From Deltaproteobacteria bacterium (GTDB taxonomy: Bacteria; Desulfobacterota; Desulfuromonadia; Geobacterales; Pseudopelobacteraceae): a stretch of 64,000 nt of DNA. Both the position numbers and the translations under genes were made by a program. Positions 29,443 through 38,557 of the stretch are shown piece by piece (position 1 is the stretch's first letter; each line of letters begins with the position of its first letter). Under the pieces are notes generated by a model. That model was given only the letters and a program-made list of their open reading frames with translations. It ran no database searches and was not told the origin of the DNA. The stretch lies in assembly GCA_021780495.1 (NCBI GenBank), contig JAJXYO010000037.1:54282-118281 (forward strand), written 5' to 3'.

Positions 29443-31032
29443 ATGCCCATGACCAGACCCGTAAAAATAGACAAGTCCCTGCGCGAGCGACGGCGCATCA
29501 TCCGGCTTCTGGATTTTCTCAAGCGGGACGACCTGACCGGTGAGCAGATGGAGCGCATCGGCAGACGCCTCCAGAAGTCGGGTAAACGGGCGCTTTCTCC
29601 GCTGGTGCGCAAGCTGTGGCAGGAGCAGAACGGCACCGCCATCTACCGCTATACCTGTATGCTGGATTTCTTTGATGACGCCGGCTGGCTTGACCAACTG
29701 GTCAAAATCACCCTACAGCGCAAGGATCTCGAGGAGGACGGCAAGCTGGCCCTGCTGGACCTGCTCCATGACAGCGGCATTGATGTTACCGCACCACCCT
29801 TTGCCGGTATGACCGGCTATGGTGCCGCCTCGATGGATGGTTTCATTGATGAGTGCCTGCGCGACGGTGAACGCGGCCTGGTCAGGTTTATTGACAGTTT
29901 TCTGGATGTTGCCGACGAATACCGTGAGCACATGATCCGCAGGCTTTCCGATGTCGGCACACCGGATGCCGTGGCACTGCTGGAGATCCTGATGTCCTTT
30001 GAGAAGCCCGAGGTTGTCAAGGAGGCCATTCTCGCCCTGGGCAGGATAAAAAACGGTTGTGCGCTTCAAGTCCTAGAGCAGGCAGCACATCGGCATGAAG
30101 GTGATAGTGCCGGCCTGATCAGGCGCAGCATCCGCCGGCTCTCTTTCTTGGGTGTCAAGGAACCGCAGGAACTGCCGCAGTCATTCACCATGCCTCTGCC
30201 GTTTCACGATGTGTACGTCGGTCCGATCGATTTTTATGGCGCCCGTTCGTTGTGGTTTTCGTGGAAACTTGACGGTTCGGCTATTGCGGGCATGCTGGTG
30301 CTGACGGGCGAATCGGATGGTCTGCTCAATGCCATCAGTTATCGTATGCGGGACGAGAAGGAATACAAACACATCCTGAAAGACGTGGCTGCCGGAGAGC
30401 TGCTGCAACCGGCCGACCCGGTCTATGCCATGGCTATCATGCGGGATGCACTGCACCACAGCCGGGAACAGGGCTTTTACCTCCCGCCGGATTTTTATGT
30501 GGACATGCGGCTGTTCCGGGCCGACTCACTCAAACCCGAGGCGTACCTCCCGCGTTTTAGCCTGGCCCATCTGGATGGTATAGTCGACAAGATCCCCGGC
30601 TATGTAACCGGCAGCAACGAGCTCCTGGATGAACCCAGTCTCGAAGGATGGGTAATATCGGAACCGGCGGTGTATGATGCCGCCGACCGTTTTATCGCCC
30701 TGGAAGGCGACCGGGGGGCTGACAGTGTAACAGCGGACGCACTCGAAGCCGAGCTCTCACGATTCTGCGATGAATTGATTATCCCGCGCCGGGCAGAGAT
30801 CATCAAGCGCCTGCTTCTGACGGCTGACTATATGCAGCAGATCAACACCGAAGGACAGGTGGTTCAGAAAACACTGGCTACGGCCCTGAGTCTGGTAGGC
30901 GGTTTTCTGCCCGAGAGCCGGCACCCGTTTATCCGCAGGCTGGTGCTGGACAGCGTAGACGCGGCGCGCCAGGCTCTTTCCGAGGGATATGATCTGCGAC
31001 TGGACGAAGGTGATGATGACTATGAAGAATAA
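29443..31032 (+). CDS. HEAT-repeat protein of unknown function
   Basis: 529 residues, no signal peptide and no enzyme motif. Residues about 10-230 are helical pairs with HEAT-like periodicity (for example DVGTPDAVALLEILMSFEKP and VVKEAILALGRIKNGCALQV). Residues about 230-340 are a mixed alpha/beta region starting PLPFHDVYVGPIDFYG, and the end is helical with an acidic tail (DEGDDDYEE). It starts 13 bases after gyrA and overlaps gpsA. The position between gyrase and gpsA suggests co-transcription only; HEAT folds usually bind proteins. Confidence 0.6.
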   Translation: MPMTRPVKIDKSLRERRRIIRLLDFLKRDDLTGEQMERIGRRLQKSGKRALSPLVRKLWQEQNGTAIYRYTCMLDFFDDAGWLDQLVKITLQRKDLEEDGKLALLDLLHDSGIDVTAPPFAGMTGYGAASMDGFIDECLRDGERGLVRFIDSFLDVADEYREHMIRRLSDVGTPDAVALLEILMSFEKPEVVKEAILALGRIKNGCALQVLEQAAHRHEGDSAGLIRRSIRRLSFLGVKEPQELPQSFTMPLPFHDVYVGPIDFYGARSLWFSWKLDGSAIAGMLVLTGESDGLLNAISYRMRDEKEYKHILKDVAAGELLQPADPVYAMAIMRDALHHSREQGFYLPPDFYVDMRLFRADSLKPEAYLPRFSLAHLDGIVDKIPGYVTGSNELLDEPSLEGWVISEPAVYDAADRFIALEGDRGADSVTADALEAELSRFCDELIIPRRAEIIKRLLLTADYMQQINTEGQVVQKTLATALSLVGGFLPESRHPFIRRLVLDSVDAARQALSEGYDLRLDEGDDDYEE

Positions 31033-32035
31033 CCGGGAGCGAATTGCCGTCATTGGCGGCGGCAGCTGGGGAACAGCGCTGGCCAACCGCCTGGCCCTCA
31101 ACGGACATGACGTATGCCTGTGGGCCTATGAGGCGGATCTGGTTCGTGAAATAAACGAGTCGCACACAAATTCCGCCTTTCTTCCGGGGATAGATCTGCA
31201 CCCGGCCTTGACCTGCAGCAATAGCCTTCAGGAAGCGGCCAGCGGTCGCGGCATGGTCCTGCTGGTGACTCCGGTCCAGGTTATGCGCGGTGTGCTCCAG
31301 CAGATGGCACCGCATATAGCTGCGGATGCCGTTATAGCCAATGCTTCCAAGGGCATCGAACTGGAAACCTTGCGGACCGTATCCCAGATCTGCGCGGAAC
31401 TGTTGCCGGCCGGACTGAACCAACGCTTTGTGGCCCTGTCCGGGCCAACCTTCGCGCGTGAGGTCGCCCAAGGCCTGCTGTCACTGATTGTGGCCGCCTC
31501 CCGTGACGAGACCGCTTCCCGACGCGTGCAGGCGGCCTTCAGCTGCCCCTGCCTGCGGGTCTACACCAACTCGGACGTGGTCGGGGTCGAGCTGGGCGGC
31601 GCTGTCAAGAACGTCATCGCCATCGCCGCCGGAATCTGTGACGGCCTCGGTTTCGGCCACAATGCCCGGGCAGCGCTGATTACCCGCGGTCTGGCCGAGA
31701 TGAACCGCCTGGGGCAGGCCATGGGGGCCGAGGCGGCCACCTTTGCCGGTCTGGCCGGCATGGGCGATCTGGTACTGACCTGCACCGGTGATCTGTCCCG
31801 CAACCGCACCGTCGGTTTCAAGCTGGGTCAGGGGATGGGGCTGGCGGACATTCTGGCAGAGATGCGTATGGTCGCCGAGGGGGTCAAAAGCGCGGAATCG
31901 GTCTATCAGTTGGCCCGCAGCCTGCGGGTGGAGATGCCGATCGTCGAGAAGACCTATCAGATCCTGCACGATAACAAGCCAGCCCGCCAGGCCGTGACTG
32001 AGCTGATGGCGCGGGAACTGAAGTCGGAACAGTAA
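31016..32035 (+). CDS. gpsA: Glycerol-3-phosphate dehydrogenase [NAD(P)+]
   Basis: Reduces dihydroxyacetone phosphate to sn-glycerol-3-phosphate for phospholipid synthesis. The protein has the Rossmann motif IAVIGGGSWGTALANRLA, ANASKGIE, LSGPTFAREVA, the catalytic-Lys segment GVELGGAVKNVIAIAAGICD and FAGLAGMGDLVLTCT. Several ATGs are possible (31013, 31016, 31022); 31016 has AAGG five bases ahead and is preferred (339 residues). It overlaps the HEAT gene by 17 bases. Confidence 0.95.
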   Translation: MTMKNNRERIAVIGGGSWGTALANRLALNGHDVCLWAYEADLVREINESHTNSAFLPGIDLHPALTCSNSLQEAASGRGMVLLVTPVQVMRGVLQQMAPHIAADAVIANASKGIELETLRTVSQICAELLPAGLNQRFVALSGPTFAREVAQGLLSLIVAASRDETASRRVQAAFSCPCLRVYTNSDVVGVELGGAVKNVIAIAAGICDGLGFGHNARAALITRGLAEMNRLGQAMGAEAATFAGLAGMGDLVLTCTGDLSRNRTVGFKLGQGMGLADILAEMRMVAEGVKSAESVYQLARSLRVEMPIVEKTYQILHDNKPARQAVTELMARELKSEQ

Positions 32036-32048
32036 GGGGAGGACCGGT

Positions 32049-32576
32049 GTGATCAGATCATTTCAAGGGATGCAGCCCAGGATAGATGAAAGCGCCTTCG
32101 TGGCCGAGACGGCGGTGATTATCGGGGATGTTGAGATGGGTCCCCAGTCCAGCATCTGGTACAACTGCGTGGCCCGCGGCGATGTCAACCACATCCGCAT
32201 CGGCGCCCGCAGCAATGTGCAGGATCTCAGCATGCTGCACGTCACTCACAAGAAACATGCCGATGATCCCGGCGCTCCGCTGATTATCGGCGATGACGTC
32301 ACCATCGGTCACAGCGTTACCCTGCATGGCTGTACCCTGAAAAACGGCTGTTTTATCGGCATGCAGGCCATGGTCATGGACAAGGCTGTCGTTGGTGAAG
32401 GGGCCCTGGTGGGTGCCCGTGCCCTGGTCACGGAAGGGACAATCATCCCTCCTCATACCCTGTGGGTCGGCGCTCCGGCCAAATACAAGCGCGACCTGAC
32501 GCCGGATGAAGTCGCCTGGCTGCAGAAATCAGCCGGCAATTATGTCAAATACGCGCTGCAGTATATCAACGACTGA
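32049..32576 (+). CDS. Gamma-carbonic-anhydrase-like (YrdA/CaiE family) hexapeptide protein
   Basis: 175-residue left-handed beta-helix protein built from hexapeptide repeats (VIIGDVEMGPQSSIWYNCVA, IIGDDVTIGHSVTLHGC). It keeps metal-ligand His residues in LHVTHKKH and TIGHSVTLHGC, plus RGDVNHIRIG. Family members include active gamma-carbonic anhydrases and proteins of unknown activity; sequence alone does not decide. The GTG start at 32049 has GGGGAGG seven to eight bases upstream. It ends the rightward run from dnaA. Confidence 0.85.
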   Translation: MIRSFQGMQPRIDESAFVAETAVIIGDVEMGPQSSIWYNCVARGDVNHIRIGARSNVQDLSMLHVTHKKHADDPGAPLIIGDDVTIGHSVTLHGCTLKNGCFIGMQAMVMDKAVVGEGALVGARALVTEGTIIPPHTLWVGAPAKYKRDLTPDEVAWLQKSAGNYVKYALQYIND

Positions 32577-32627
32577 CGCCAGCCTCTTCGCTGGTGCATA
32601 ACGCCCAACACCCCGATTACTCCCCGT

Positions 32628-34301
32628 TTACATCTCCATGATCACCGGCAGGATGACCGGGCGCCGCTCGATGGTCTTCTTGAAAAAGCGCCGCAGGGCC
32701 TGACGCACCGACGTATTAACCTCTTCACAATCACAGCGCATCTCTTCGCTCAAATCGTTGACGGCCTCCACGACAATGCAGCGCGCCGTCTCCAGATACT
32801 CCTGGCTCTCATCCTCGAACACAAAACCGCGCGAGACGATGTCCGGCCCGTAGATGATCCCGCCGGTGGTCTTGTTCATACCGATGATGATCACCACCAT
32901 GCCGTCTTCGGAGAGATGCTTGCGGTCGCGGAGTACAACGTTGCCGACGTCGCCGACCCCCTTGCCGTCCACAAAGACCCGTCCCGCCTCCACCTTCTCC
33001 ACGATCGCCGCCGTGTCGGAGTAGAACGATACGACATCGCCGTTGGTCGCCAGGAGGCAGCGTTCCGCAGGGATGCCGGTCTTTTGGGCCAGTTTGGAAT
33101 GTACCATCAGATGGCGGTACTCGCCGTGGATCGGCACGAAGAAGCGCGGCCGTACCAGATTGAGCATCAGTTTGAGCTCCTCCTGGCAGGCGTGGCCGGA
33201 GACATGCACCTCGGAGGTCTTTTCATGAAAGACCTCGGCACCGCGCCGGTAGAGGTGATTGATCAGCTCGGAAATGGTGCGCTCGTTGCCGGGGATGACG
33301 CGTGAGGAGAGGATCACGGTATCGCCCCGCTCCAGCTTGATCTGCTTGTGGTCGTCCATGGCGATACGGATCAGGGATGAGCGCGGCTCGCCCTGGCTGC
33401 CGGTGGTGATCATACAGACCTGCTCCCGTGGCAGGTAGGGCAATTCCTTCAGATCCATCAGGATATCGTCGGGGATGTGCAGGTAGCCGAGTTCGCGGGC
33501 AATCCGCACGTTGGCCACCATGGAACGGCCATTGAGCAGAATCTTGCGGCCACAGCGGGCGGCAGCATCCACTACCTGCTGTACGCGATGGATACTGCTG
33601 GAGAAGGCCGCCACGATGATGCGTCCTTCGCAGGTGGGAAATATCTCGTCAAAAGCCTCGCCAACCGACTTTTCCGAGAGGGTGTACCCTTCCCGTTCCA
33701 CGTTGGTGGAGTCGGACAGGAGTGCCAGCACACCCTGCTGGCCGTAACGGGAAAACGAGGCCAGATCGGTCAGCTGGCCGTCCACCGGGGTCTGATCGAT
33801 CTTGAAGTCGCCGGTGTGGATCACCACCCCCTCGGGGGTCGTGATGGCCAGGGCACAGCCATCCACGATCGAGTGCGCCACCCGCAGAAACTCCACACTG
33901 AAACAGCCCAGTTCCACGGTATCGCGCGGTTTTACAACCCGCAGGTCAACTCGGTCGTCCAGCTTGTATTCCTTGAGCTTTTCATTGACAAACCCCAGGG
34001 TCAGGGCCGTGCCGTAGATCGGTACATTCAGCTCCTGCAGCACAAACGGCAACGCGCCGATGTGGTCCTCGTGACCGTGGGTCAGGCAGATGGCACGGAC
34101 CTTGTCGCTACGCTCGCGCAGCCAGCTGATATCGGGGATGACATAATCGATCCCCAGCATGTCGGGTTCCGGAAACATCAGGCCGCAGTCCACGACAATG
34201 ATATCATCGCCACAGGCATAGGTCATCATGTTCATGCCGATCTCACCGAGACCGCCGAGCGGGATGATTTGTAGAGCTGCTGATGACGCGGATTCGTTCA
34301 C
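32628..34301 (-). CDS. rnj: Ribonuclease J
   Basis: Metallo-beta-lactamase/beta-CASP nuclease with 5'-3' exonuclease and endonuclease activity in mRNA decay and rRNA maturation. The 557 residues show LTHGHEDHIGALPF (metal site), HTGDFKID, LLSDSTNVEREG, the beta-CASP ITTGSQGEP and HVSGHACQEELK, and IHGEYRHLMVHSKLA. A frame opens at 34352, but GTG at 34301 has AAAGG five to six bases ahead and fits the family length. That GTG follows the stop of the 133-residue membrane protein by two bases. Confidence 0.93.
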   Translation of the reverse strand: MNESASSAALQIIPLGGLGEIGMNMMTYACGDDIIVVDCGLMFPEPDMLGIDYVIPDISWLRERSDKVRAICLTHGHEDHIGALPFVLQELNVPIYGTALTLGFVNEKLKEYKLDDRVDLRVVKPRDTVELGCFSVEFLRVAHSIVDGCALAITTPEGVVIHTGDFKIDQTPVDGQLTDLASFSRYGQQGVLALLSDSTNVEREGYTLSEKSVGEAFDEIFPTCEGRIIVAAFSSSIHRVQQVVDAAARCGRKILLNGRSMVANVRIARELGYLHIPDDILMDLKELPYLPREQVCMITTGSQGEPRSSLIRIAMDDHKQIKLERGDTVILSSRVIPGNERTISELINHLYRRGAEVFHEKTSEVHVSGHACQEELKLMLNLVRPRFFVPIHGEYRHLMVHSKLAQKTGIPAERCLLATNGDVVSFYSDTAAIVEKVEAGRVFVDGKGVGDVGNVVLRDRKHLSEDGMVVIIIGMNKTTGGIIYGPDIVSRGFVFEDESQEYLETARCIVVEAVNDLSEEMRCDCEEVNTSVRQALRRFFKKTIERRPVILPVIMEM

Positions 34302-34303
34302 GA

Positions 34304-34705
34304 TTACCTTTCTTTCTGAAGCGGAACAAGGGCAGCTATTTTCTTGTCGCAACGTTCGATCCAGTCCCTGCCCGGTGTTACCAGCCAGCGGGCGGCATAA
34401 AACGAACTGCGCAGGGCGCGATAGGAGATCAACGCGCGGGTGATGTCACCCAGGCGCTCGTTGCTTTCGCCAATATTCCACAATCGCTGAGCCGCAATTT
34501 CGATGGTAGCATTGAAGGGAATGTACATGTGGATGGCCGATTCATACCCGGCCACCGCTCCGGCGAAGTCGCCGCGCCGCAGGGCTTCCTCGCCCAGATT
34601 GAACTGGTCCTGCATGCGCCACCACGTGCCGGCAAAAAAGAGCAGCAGGCAGATCAGAAATATGACGACAGCATTTACCAGTATGGTTTTAATTCGATCG
34701 GTCAT
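34304..34705 (-). CDS. Small membrane protein upstream of RNase J
   Basis: 133 residues; family not recognised. One N-terminal membrane segment (about residues 9-28), then a TPR-like helical part (EEALRRGDFAGAVAGYESAI and LGDITRALISYRALRSS). The C-terminus therefore probably lies in the periplasm or, with a reversed topology, in the cytoplasm. It abuts the RNase J start and follows another small membrane protein, so all three may be one transcript. Confidence 0.6.
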   Translation of the reverse strand: MTDRIKTILVNAVVIFLICLLLFFAGTWWRMQDQFNLGEEALRRGDFAGAVAGYESAIHMYIPFNATIEIAAQRLWNIGESNERLGDITRALISYRALRSSFYAARWLVTPGRDWIERCDKKIAALVPLQKER

Positions 34706-34708
34706 AGC

Positions 34709-34894
34709 TCACCTGAAAAAATCCGGGATTATCGTCAGCAGGATCCCCATTACCATCGTGATTACCCCCAGCAGCACAACCAGAGCTGCAGCGATTCCGT
34801 AGAGCGGCCGCAGCCGGTGGGCCGCCGGCAGTCCCCAGACGATGGCAGCCAGGCCGGCAATTATCAGTGGAATGAATTTTAATCCTGCGTACAT
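34709..34894 (-). CDS. Two-helix small membrane protein
   Basis: 61 residues with two hydrophobic helices (about 4-21 and 32-56) and a short basic loop (AAHRLRPLYG); no family recognised. ATG at 34894 is chosen because GGAGA lies seven bases upstream and it starts immediately after the plsC-like stop (34896). Three bases separate it from the next gene. Confidence 0.6.
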   Translation of the reverse strand: MYAGLKFIPLIIAGLAAIVWGLPAAHRLRPLYGIAAALVVLLGVITMVMGILLTIIPDFFR

Positions 34895-34895
34895 A

Positions 34896-35597
34896 TCAGT
34901 TCTCCAGGCCGGAGGTGATGACACTCCGGACCTCCTCCATCAGCCATTGCTCGGCTTCACTCTTTTTCATACCGTCGGGGACGGTTACTCGCGGGTGGAG
35001 GGTTACCGTTATCCGGCCGCTATATAATTCGATCAGTCCGCTGGGATTCACCTTGCCGCTGCCGTTGATTGTCACGGGGATGACCGGCACCCCGGATCTG
35101 ACAGCCAGCATGAACCCGCCCCGCTTGAAGGGAAGCAGGTGGCCGTCACGCGAACGGGTCCCTTCCGGGAACATGACCACACTGCGCCCCTGGCGAATTA
35201 TTGCGGCGGCAGTGTCCATGCTTTTCAAGGCCTTGCGCCCATCGCTGCGGTCCAGGGGGATATAGCCGCCACGGCGTATGGAACTACCGAATATCGGGAT
35301 GTCAAAGAGTTCTTTTTTGGCGATCCAGTAGATCCTGCGTGGTATCGCAGCAATCAAGGCCAGGATGTCAAAGTTACTCTGGTGATTGCTCATCAGAATA
35401 AAGGGCCCATCCGGCAGATATTCAGCCCCGCGTAGTGCGACCGGCGTGTTGTTAAGAATCAAACCGATCCGCGCCCACAGTCGGGCATGAAAGGCGTAGC
35501 AACTGCCGCTGGAGTCAAACAGGGTGCTGATGCTGGCACTAAGGGCAAGCAGGGCCGTTACCGGCATGAACATGAAGAGGTAAAGATACGCGCGCAC
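34896..35597 (-). CDS. 1-acyl-sn-glycerol-3-phosphate acyltransferase (PlsC family)
   Basis: Membrane acyltransferase that adds the second acyl chain to lysophosphatidate. Motif I NHQSNFD, motif II-III region GYIPLDRSDGRKAL, FPEGTRSRDG and motif IV VIPVTINGSG are all present. The frame extends to an ATG at 35732, but that would overlap the NlpC/P60 gene. The GTG at 35597 (VRAYLYLFMFMPV) gives a 233-residue protein of normal length with an N-terminal membrane helix and GGGGAC upstream. An alternative is another lysophospholipid acyltransferase. Confidence 0.85.
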   Translation of the reverse strand: MRAYLYLFMFMPVTALLALSASISTLFDSSGSCYAFHARLWARIGLILNNTPVALRGAEYLPDGPFILMSNHQSNFDILALIAAIPRRIYWIAKKELFDIPIFGSSIRRGGYIPLDRSDGRKALKSMDTAAAIIRQGRSVVMFPEGTRSRDGHLLPFKRGGFMLAVRSGVPVIPVTINGSGKVNPSGLIELYSGRITVTLHPRVTVPDGMKKSEAEQWLMEEVRSVITSGLEN

Positions 35598-35697
35598 ACT
35601 GTCCCCACAAAATCGGTTCAATTTACGTTTTTTCCCGATGTGAGTCAATTGAATATGCGATTTGCGCAATCTTCTGCCAGGCTGCTCCCGCAACCCT

Positions 35698-36579
35698 CTA
35701 CAACCGATACCACCGCCGCACCACAAAGGCATCCCGCTGTTTAGCGGCGGCCGGCCATTGATCCACCGGCCGCCGGGTCCGCATGATCTCTGCCAGCCGC
35801 CGCTGCAATGAAGTTGTCACCACACCGGCGTTGGCCTTCATACCGCACACCAGCCGGCTTTCAATGACCGTATCACGGTCCAGCACGACGATCACGTGCC
35901 CGTACCAGACGATCAGATCCAGCGGCTTCAACAGCCCGGCGATCTCTTTTGCGGATCTTCCGGCGACCGGCACCGCTTTTCCATATGAGATCAGTTGCGA
36001 GGTGTTGCGGGGCGTCCCGCCTCCGGTGGCCTGATAGAGCAGCCCCGAACAGTCCAGGCCCGCCAGGGTCAACCGGCCTTTATCCCTGGATGGCACGCTG
36101 CCGCCGTAGAACTGCCCGACCAGTTCACCAATGCCCGCCTGGACATCCCCGCCCCACACGTAGGGAGCGCCAATCGATGCCTTCAGTGCGGCGATGATGG
36201 CGGTTTGTGGCGGCAGCGTGCGGATCCGCGGCGGGGGCTGTGTCGCCCTGACCGTCACAAAGCGACTGTCCACGTAGAGCGCTGAACCGGCCGGCTGGAG
36301 GTACTCATCCGTTGCAACCCGGTAGATGGTGTTGTTCCGGTCTGAGGCCGTTGCCGTGATACGGAAGACCGTTCCCGGCAGGGCGATAAACTCCAGCTCT
36401 CGCACCTGACCGCAACGGTCTGTTTTCAGCGTTGTTCCATCGGCGCCACCGAAGATCGAACGGAACGCCGCTGTGTTCAAGACCGGGGTCGCGCCGCGGG
36501 CAACGGCATAGGATGTGGCCAGGGCGATATCGGCCTGGCAGCCCAGGCAGAGCAGGATACCGAGGATGAGTTGTTTCAT
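35698..36579 (-). CDS. NlpC/P60-family cell-wall hydrolase
   Basis: 293 residues. A signal peptide (MKQLILGILLCLGCQADIALA) ends at about residue 21; a Cys at 15 hints at lipidation but the lipobox is poor. Residues about 25-115 resemble bacterial SH3-like domains. The catalytic domain follows: APYVWGGD, LDCSGLLYQATGG with the nucleophile Cys, and WYGHVIVVLD with the His. Members cleave gamma-D-Glu-diaminopimelate bonds in peptidoglycan. Its start overlaps the upstream gene by 4 bases. Confidence 0.82.
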   Translation of the reverse strand: MKQLILGILLCLGCQADIALATSYAVARGATPVLNTAAFRSIFGGADGTTLKTDRCGQVRELEFIALPGTVFRITATASDRNNTIYRVATDEYLQPAGSALYVDSRFVTVRATQPPPRIRTLPPQTAIIAALKASIGAPYVWGGDVQAGIGELVGQFYGGSVPSRDKGRLTLAGLDCSGLLYQATGGGTPRNTSQLISYGKAVPVAGRSAKEIAGLLKPLDLIVWYGHVIVVLDRDTVIESRLVCGMKANAGVVTTSLQRRLAEIMRTRRPVDQWPAAAKQRDAFVVRRWYRL

Positions 36580-37376
36580 GCCACGGACCGGCGGCCAGCC
36601 AGGGCATGGCGCACCAGATCTTTCTGCGCAGCAGTCAGGCGCGGCACCGAGAGGAGTTCCTTGATGGTGCTCTGGGGAAGGCCCGGCAGGAACATGGTAA
36701 ACCAGATGGCCGGAGTTCGCGGATTCTTGAGGATCGCCAGACGGATATTGGGGCGCCCTTTCCAGCGCCCACTGCGGGCCACCATCGAGATGGTTTCAGC
36801 CGTGGATGTGGCTGCTGTTATGAACTGGTGCACAGAACCTTCCTTCAGGTGCGGATTGTCGAGGCAGGCCTCCACCAGCGGCGGGATCCCTTCACGCAGC
36901 AGCGACTCGACCACGGCCGATGTGCCCCGCCGGGCAAGGGTCATCTTGTTTCCCAGGGGTTGACCCGGGAGGCGCTGGATGATGCTGCGTTCGGCGGCCA
37001 TGCGCTGGTCGGGGCTGATTCCGGGGATCAGGCAGATCTTCACAAGGTCGAATATATTGAGCTGTGTCAACAGGGTCGCGGCAATGTGCGACGGTGTCTC
37101 CGGGTTGATCACCAGCGCAAACTTCACCGAACCGCTTTCGATCAAGCGCTTGGCGGCGTAGATGGCGCTGAAGACGTCCTCCGGCAGACCGCGCTGTTTC
37201 AGGAGAGCCAGCAGATGATGCTCATCCAAGGCCGGGTTGCGCAGAACCGCCAGCAGGACCTCAGCCGTCTGGCCCTGGAGAAAATGAAACAGCTCATCTT
37301 TGTCGGCTGTCAGGGCCCGATGCAGGCGAAGTGACATATTTTGATCAATCCCTGCAAATTTTGCAGAATCATCCAT
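36576..37376 (-). CDS. Uncharacterised NP-repeat helical protein
   Basis: 266 residues, not assigned to a family. It is almost all helix, with a repeated Asn-Pro turn between helices: AVLRNPALDE, VINPETPSHI, CLDNPHLKEG and ILKNPRTPAI. These suggest a superhelical repeat fold of about 40-60 residues per unit. No signal or membrane segment is seen. ATG at 37376 (MDDSAKFAGIDQNM) is preferred; the frame upstream is unlike the rest. It overlaps the NlpC/P60 gene and is divergent from cheR. Confidence 0.5.
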   Translation of the reverse strand: MDDSAKFAGIDQNMSLRLHRALTADKDELFHFLQGQTAEVLLAVLRNPALDEHHLLALLKQRGLPEDVFSAIYAAKRLIESGSVKFALVINPETPSHIAATLLTQLNIFDLVKICLIPGISPDQRMAAERSIIQRLPGQPLGNKMTLARRGTSAVVESLLREGIPPLVEACLDNPHLKEGSVHQFITAATSTAETISMVARSGRWKGRPNIRLAILKNPRTPAIWFTMFLPGLPQSTIKELLSVPRLTAAQKDLVRHALAGRRSVA

Positions 37377-37657
37377 AACGTTCCGGAGGTTGGCTCCAAG
37401 GGGGCAGATGCCGGTATGCGTCCCGTGGCATCTGCATGTTGGAGGCTGATAGGTAGTTGCCACGCTCTCTGTTCTGCAAACACCCTGCCATCTCCTCGCG
37501 ATCTGCACAACACCATTCTGGCTGTTGCACCGTTGGCGGCTTCGTGGTAGAGATACTAGCGGTTCCCGCAACGCATCAGCGAGGCGTTTGGAGAAAGCTA
37601 TACCATGCCATCAGACCTTGTTCTTCGACATGCCAGACAAACAGGACTCTATCTGTG

Positions 37658-38509
37658 ATGACGGCAGCACCTGACAACATACTCGTGGATCATGCCGAGA
37701 TCAGTGACGAAGAGCTCATGGAAATCGGGCTGATCCTGAGCATGTGGCGCAATTTCAAGATGTCGGTCTACAAGGACAAGTGCATGAAACGGCGCGTCTC
37801 CATCCGTATGCGCTCCACACGCTGCCGCGATGCGGCCGAATACTGCAACCTGCTGCGTCAGAGCCCGCTTGAGCTGGACCTGCTCCAGAAGGCGCTTACC
37901 ATCCATGTCAGCCAGTTTTTCAGAAACCCCTCCATGTTTGATAAACTGCGGACGGAGGTACTCCCCGAACTTTTCGGCGCCTGTGCTGCCGGCGAAGCCG
38001 ATGCGCTGCGGATCTGCTGTCTGGGATGCGCCGGTGGCGAGGAGCCTTTCAGTCTGGCAATCCTGCTCCGCGAACATTTCAGCCGGGAGATGCGCACGGT
38101 ACAGACCTTTATCCAGGGAACCGACATTGACGCGGAAACCCTGCGGCTCGCACAACAGGGCGAATATATGGAGGATCGGCTCAAGGAGGTCTCGGCTGAG
38201 TTGAGGGTGCGCTATTTTCGTCCCAGCGGCGCTCGTTCCCGGCTGGTGCCGGAGATACGCCAGATGGTGACCTTCCTTCAGGGCGATATCACCGCTACCG
38301 CCATGTATGCCCCGAGCAACCTGGTGCTGTGCCGCAACACATTGATCTACTTTACCCGCCCGGATCAGGAAAAAATCCTGAACGGTGTCGCTGATATCTT
38401 ACCGGCCGGTGGTATACTTGTGCTGGGAAAATCCGAGACCCTGGTCGGCGACGTGCGACGGCGTTTTGAGGCGATCTGCCCGGTGGAACGGATTTACCGG
38501 CGCATATAA
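37658..38509 (+). CDS. cheR: Chemotaxis protein methyltransferase CheR
   Basis: Methylates Glu residues of chemoreceptors with SAM. The 283 residues have an N-terminal helical domain with KDKCMKRRVSIRMR, THVSQFFRN-type motif (IHVSQFFRNPSMF), the SAM site CCLGCAGGEEPFSLAI, GTDIDAETLRLAQQGEY and LVLCRNTLIYF. ATG at 37658 starts the conserved part; the frame upstream (to 37457) is not family-like. mcp and cheW follow on the same strand, but no cheA, cheY or cheB is here. About 280 gene-free bases separate it from the divergent gene. Confidence 0.93.
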   Translation: MTAAPDNILVDHAEISDEELMEIGLILSMWRNFKMSVYKDKCMKRRVSIRMRSTRCRDAAEYCNLLRQSPLELDLLQKALTIHVSQFFRNPSMFDKLRTEVLPELFGACAAGEADALRICCLGCAGGEEPFSLAILLREHFSREMRTVQTFIQGTDIDAETLRLAQQGEYMEDRLKEVSAELRVRYFRPSGARSRLVPEIRQMVTFLQGDITATAMYAPSNLVLCRNTLIYFTRPDQEKILNGVADILPAGGILVLGKSETLVGDVRRRFEAICPVERIYRRI

Positions 38510-38557
38510 ATTCATGCAACTTATCATCTTATGCAGAACGTAGTACGGAGGAGTGTC

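Noticed and set aside
32580..32601. Hairpin GCCAGC-GCTGGT between the carbonic-anhydrase-like gene and RNase J as a terminator
   Set aside because: Stem of six base pairs without a T run on either side.
35598..35732. Longer PlsC start at ATG 35732
   Set aside because: It would overlap the NlpC/P60 gene by 35 bases and add a non-conserved basic stretch; GTG 35597 fits the family.
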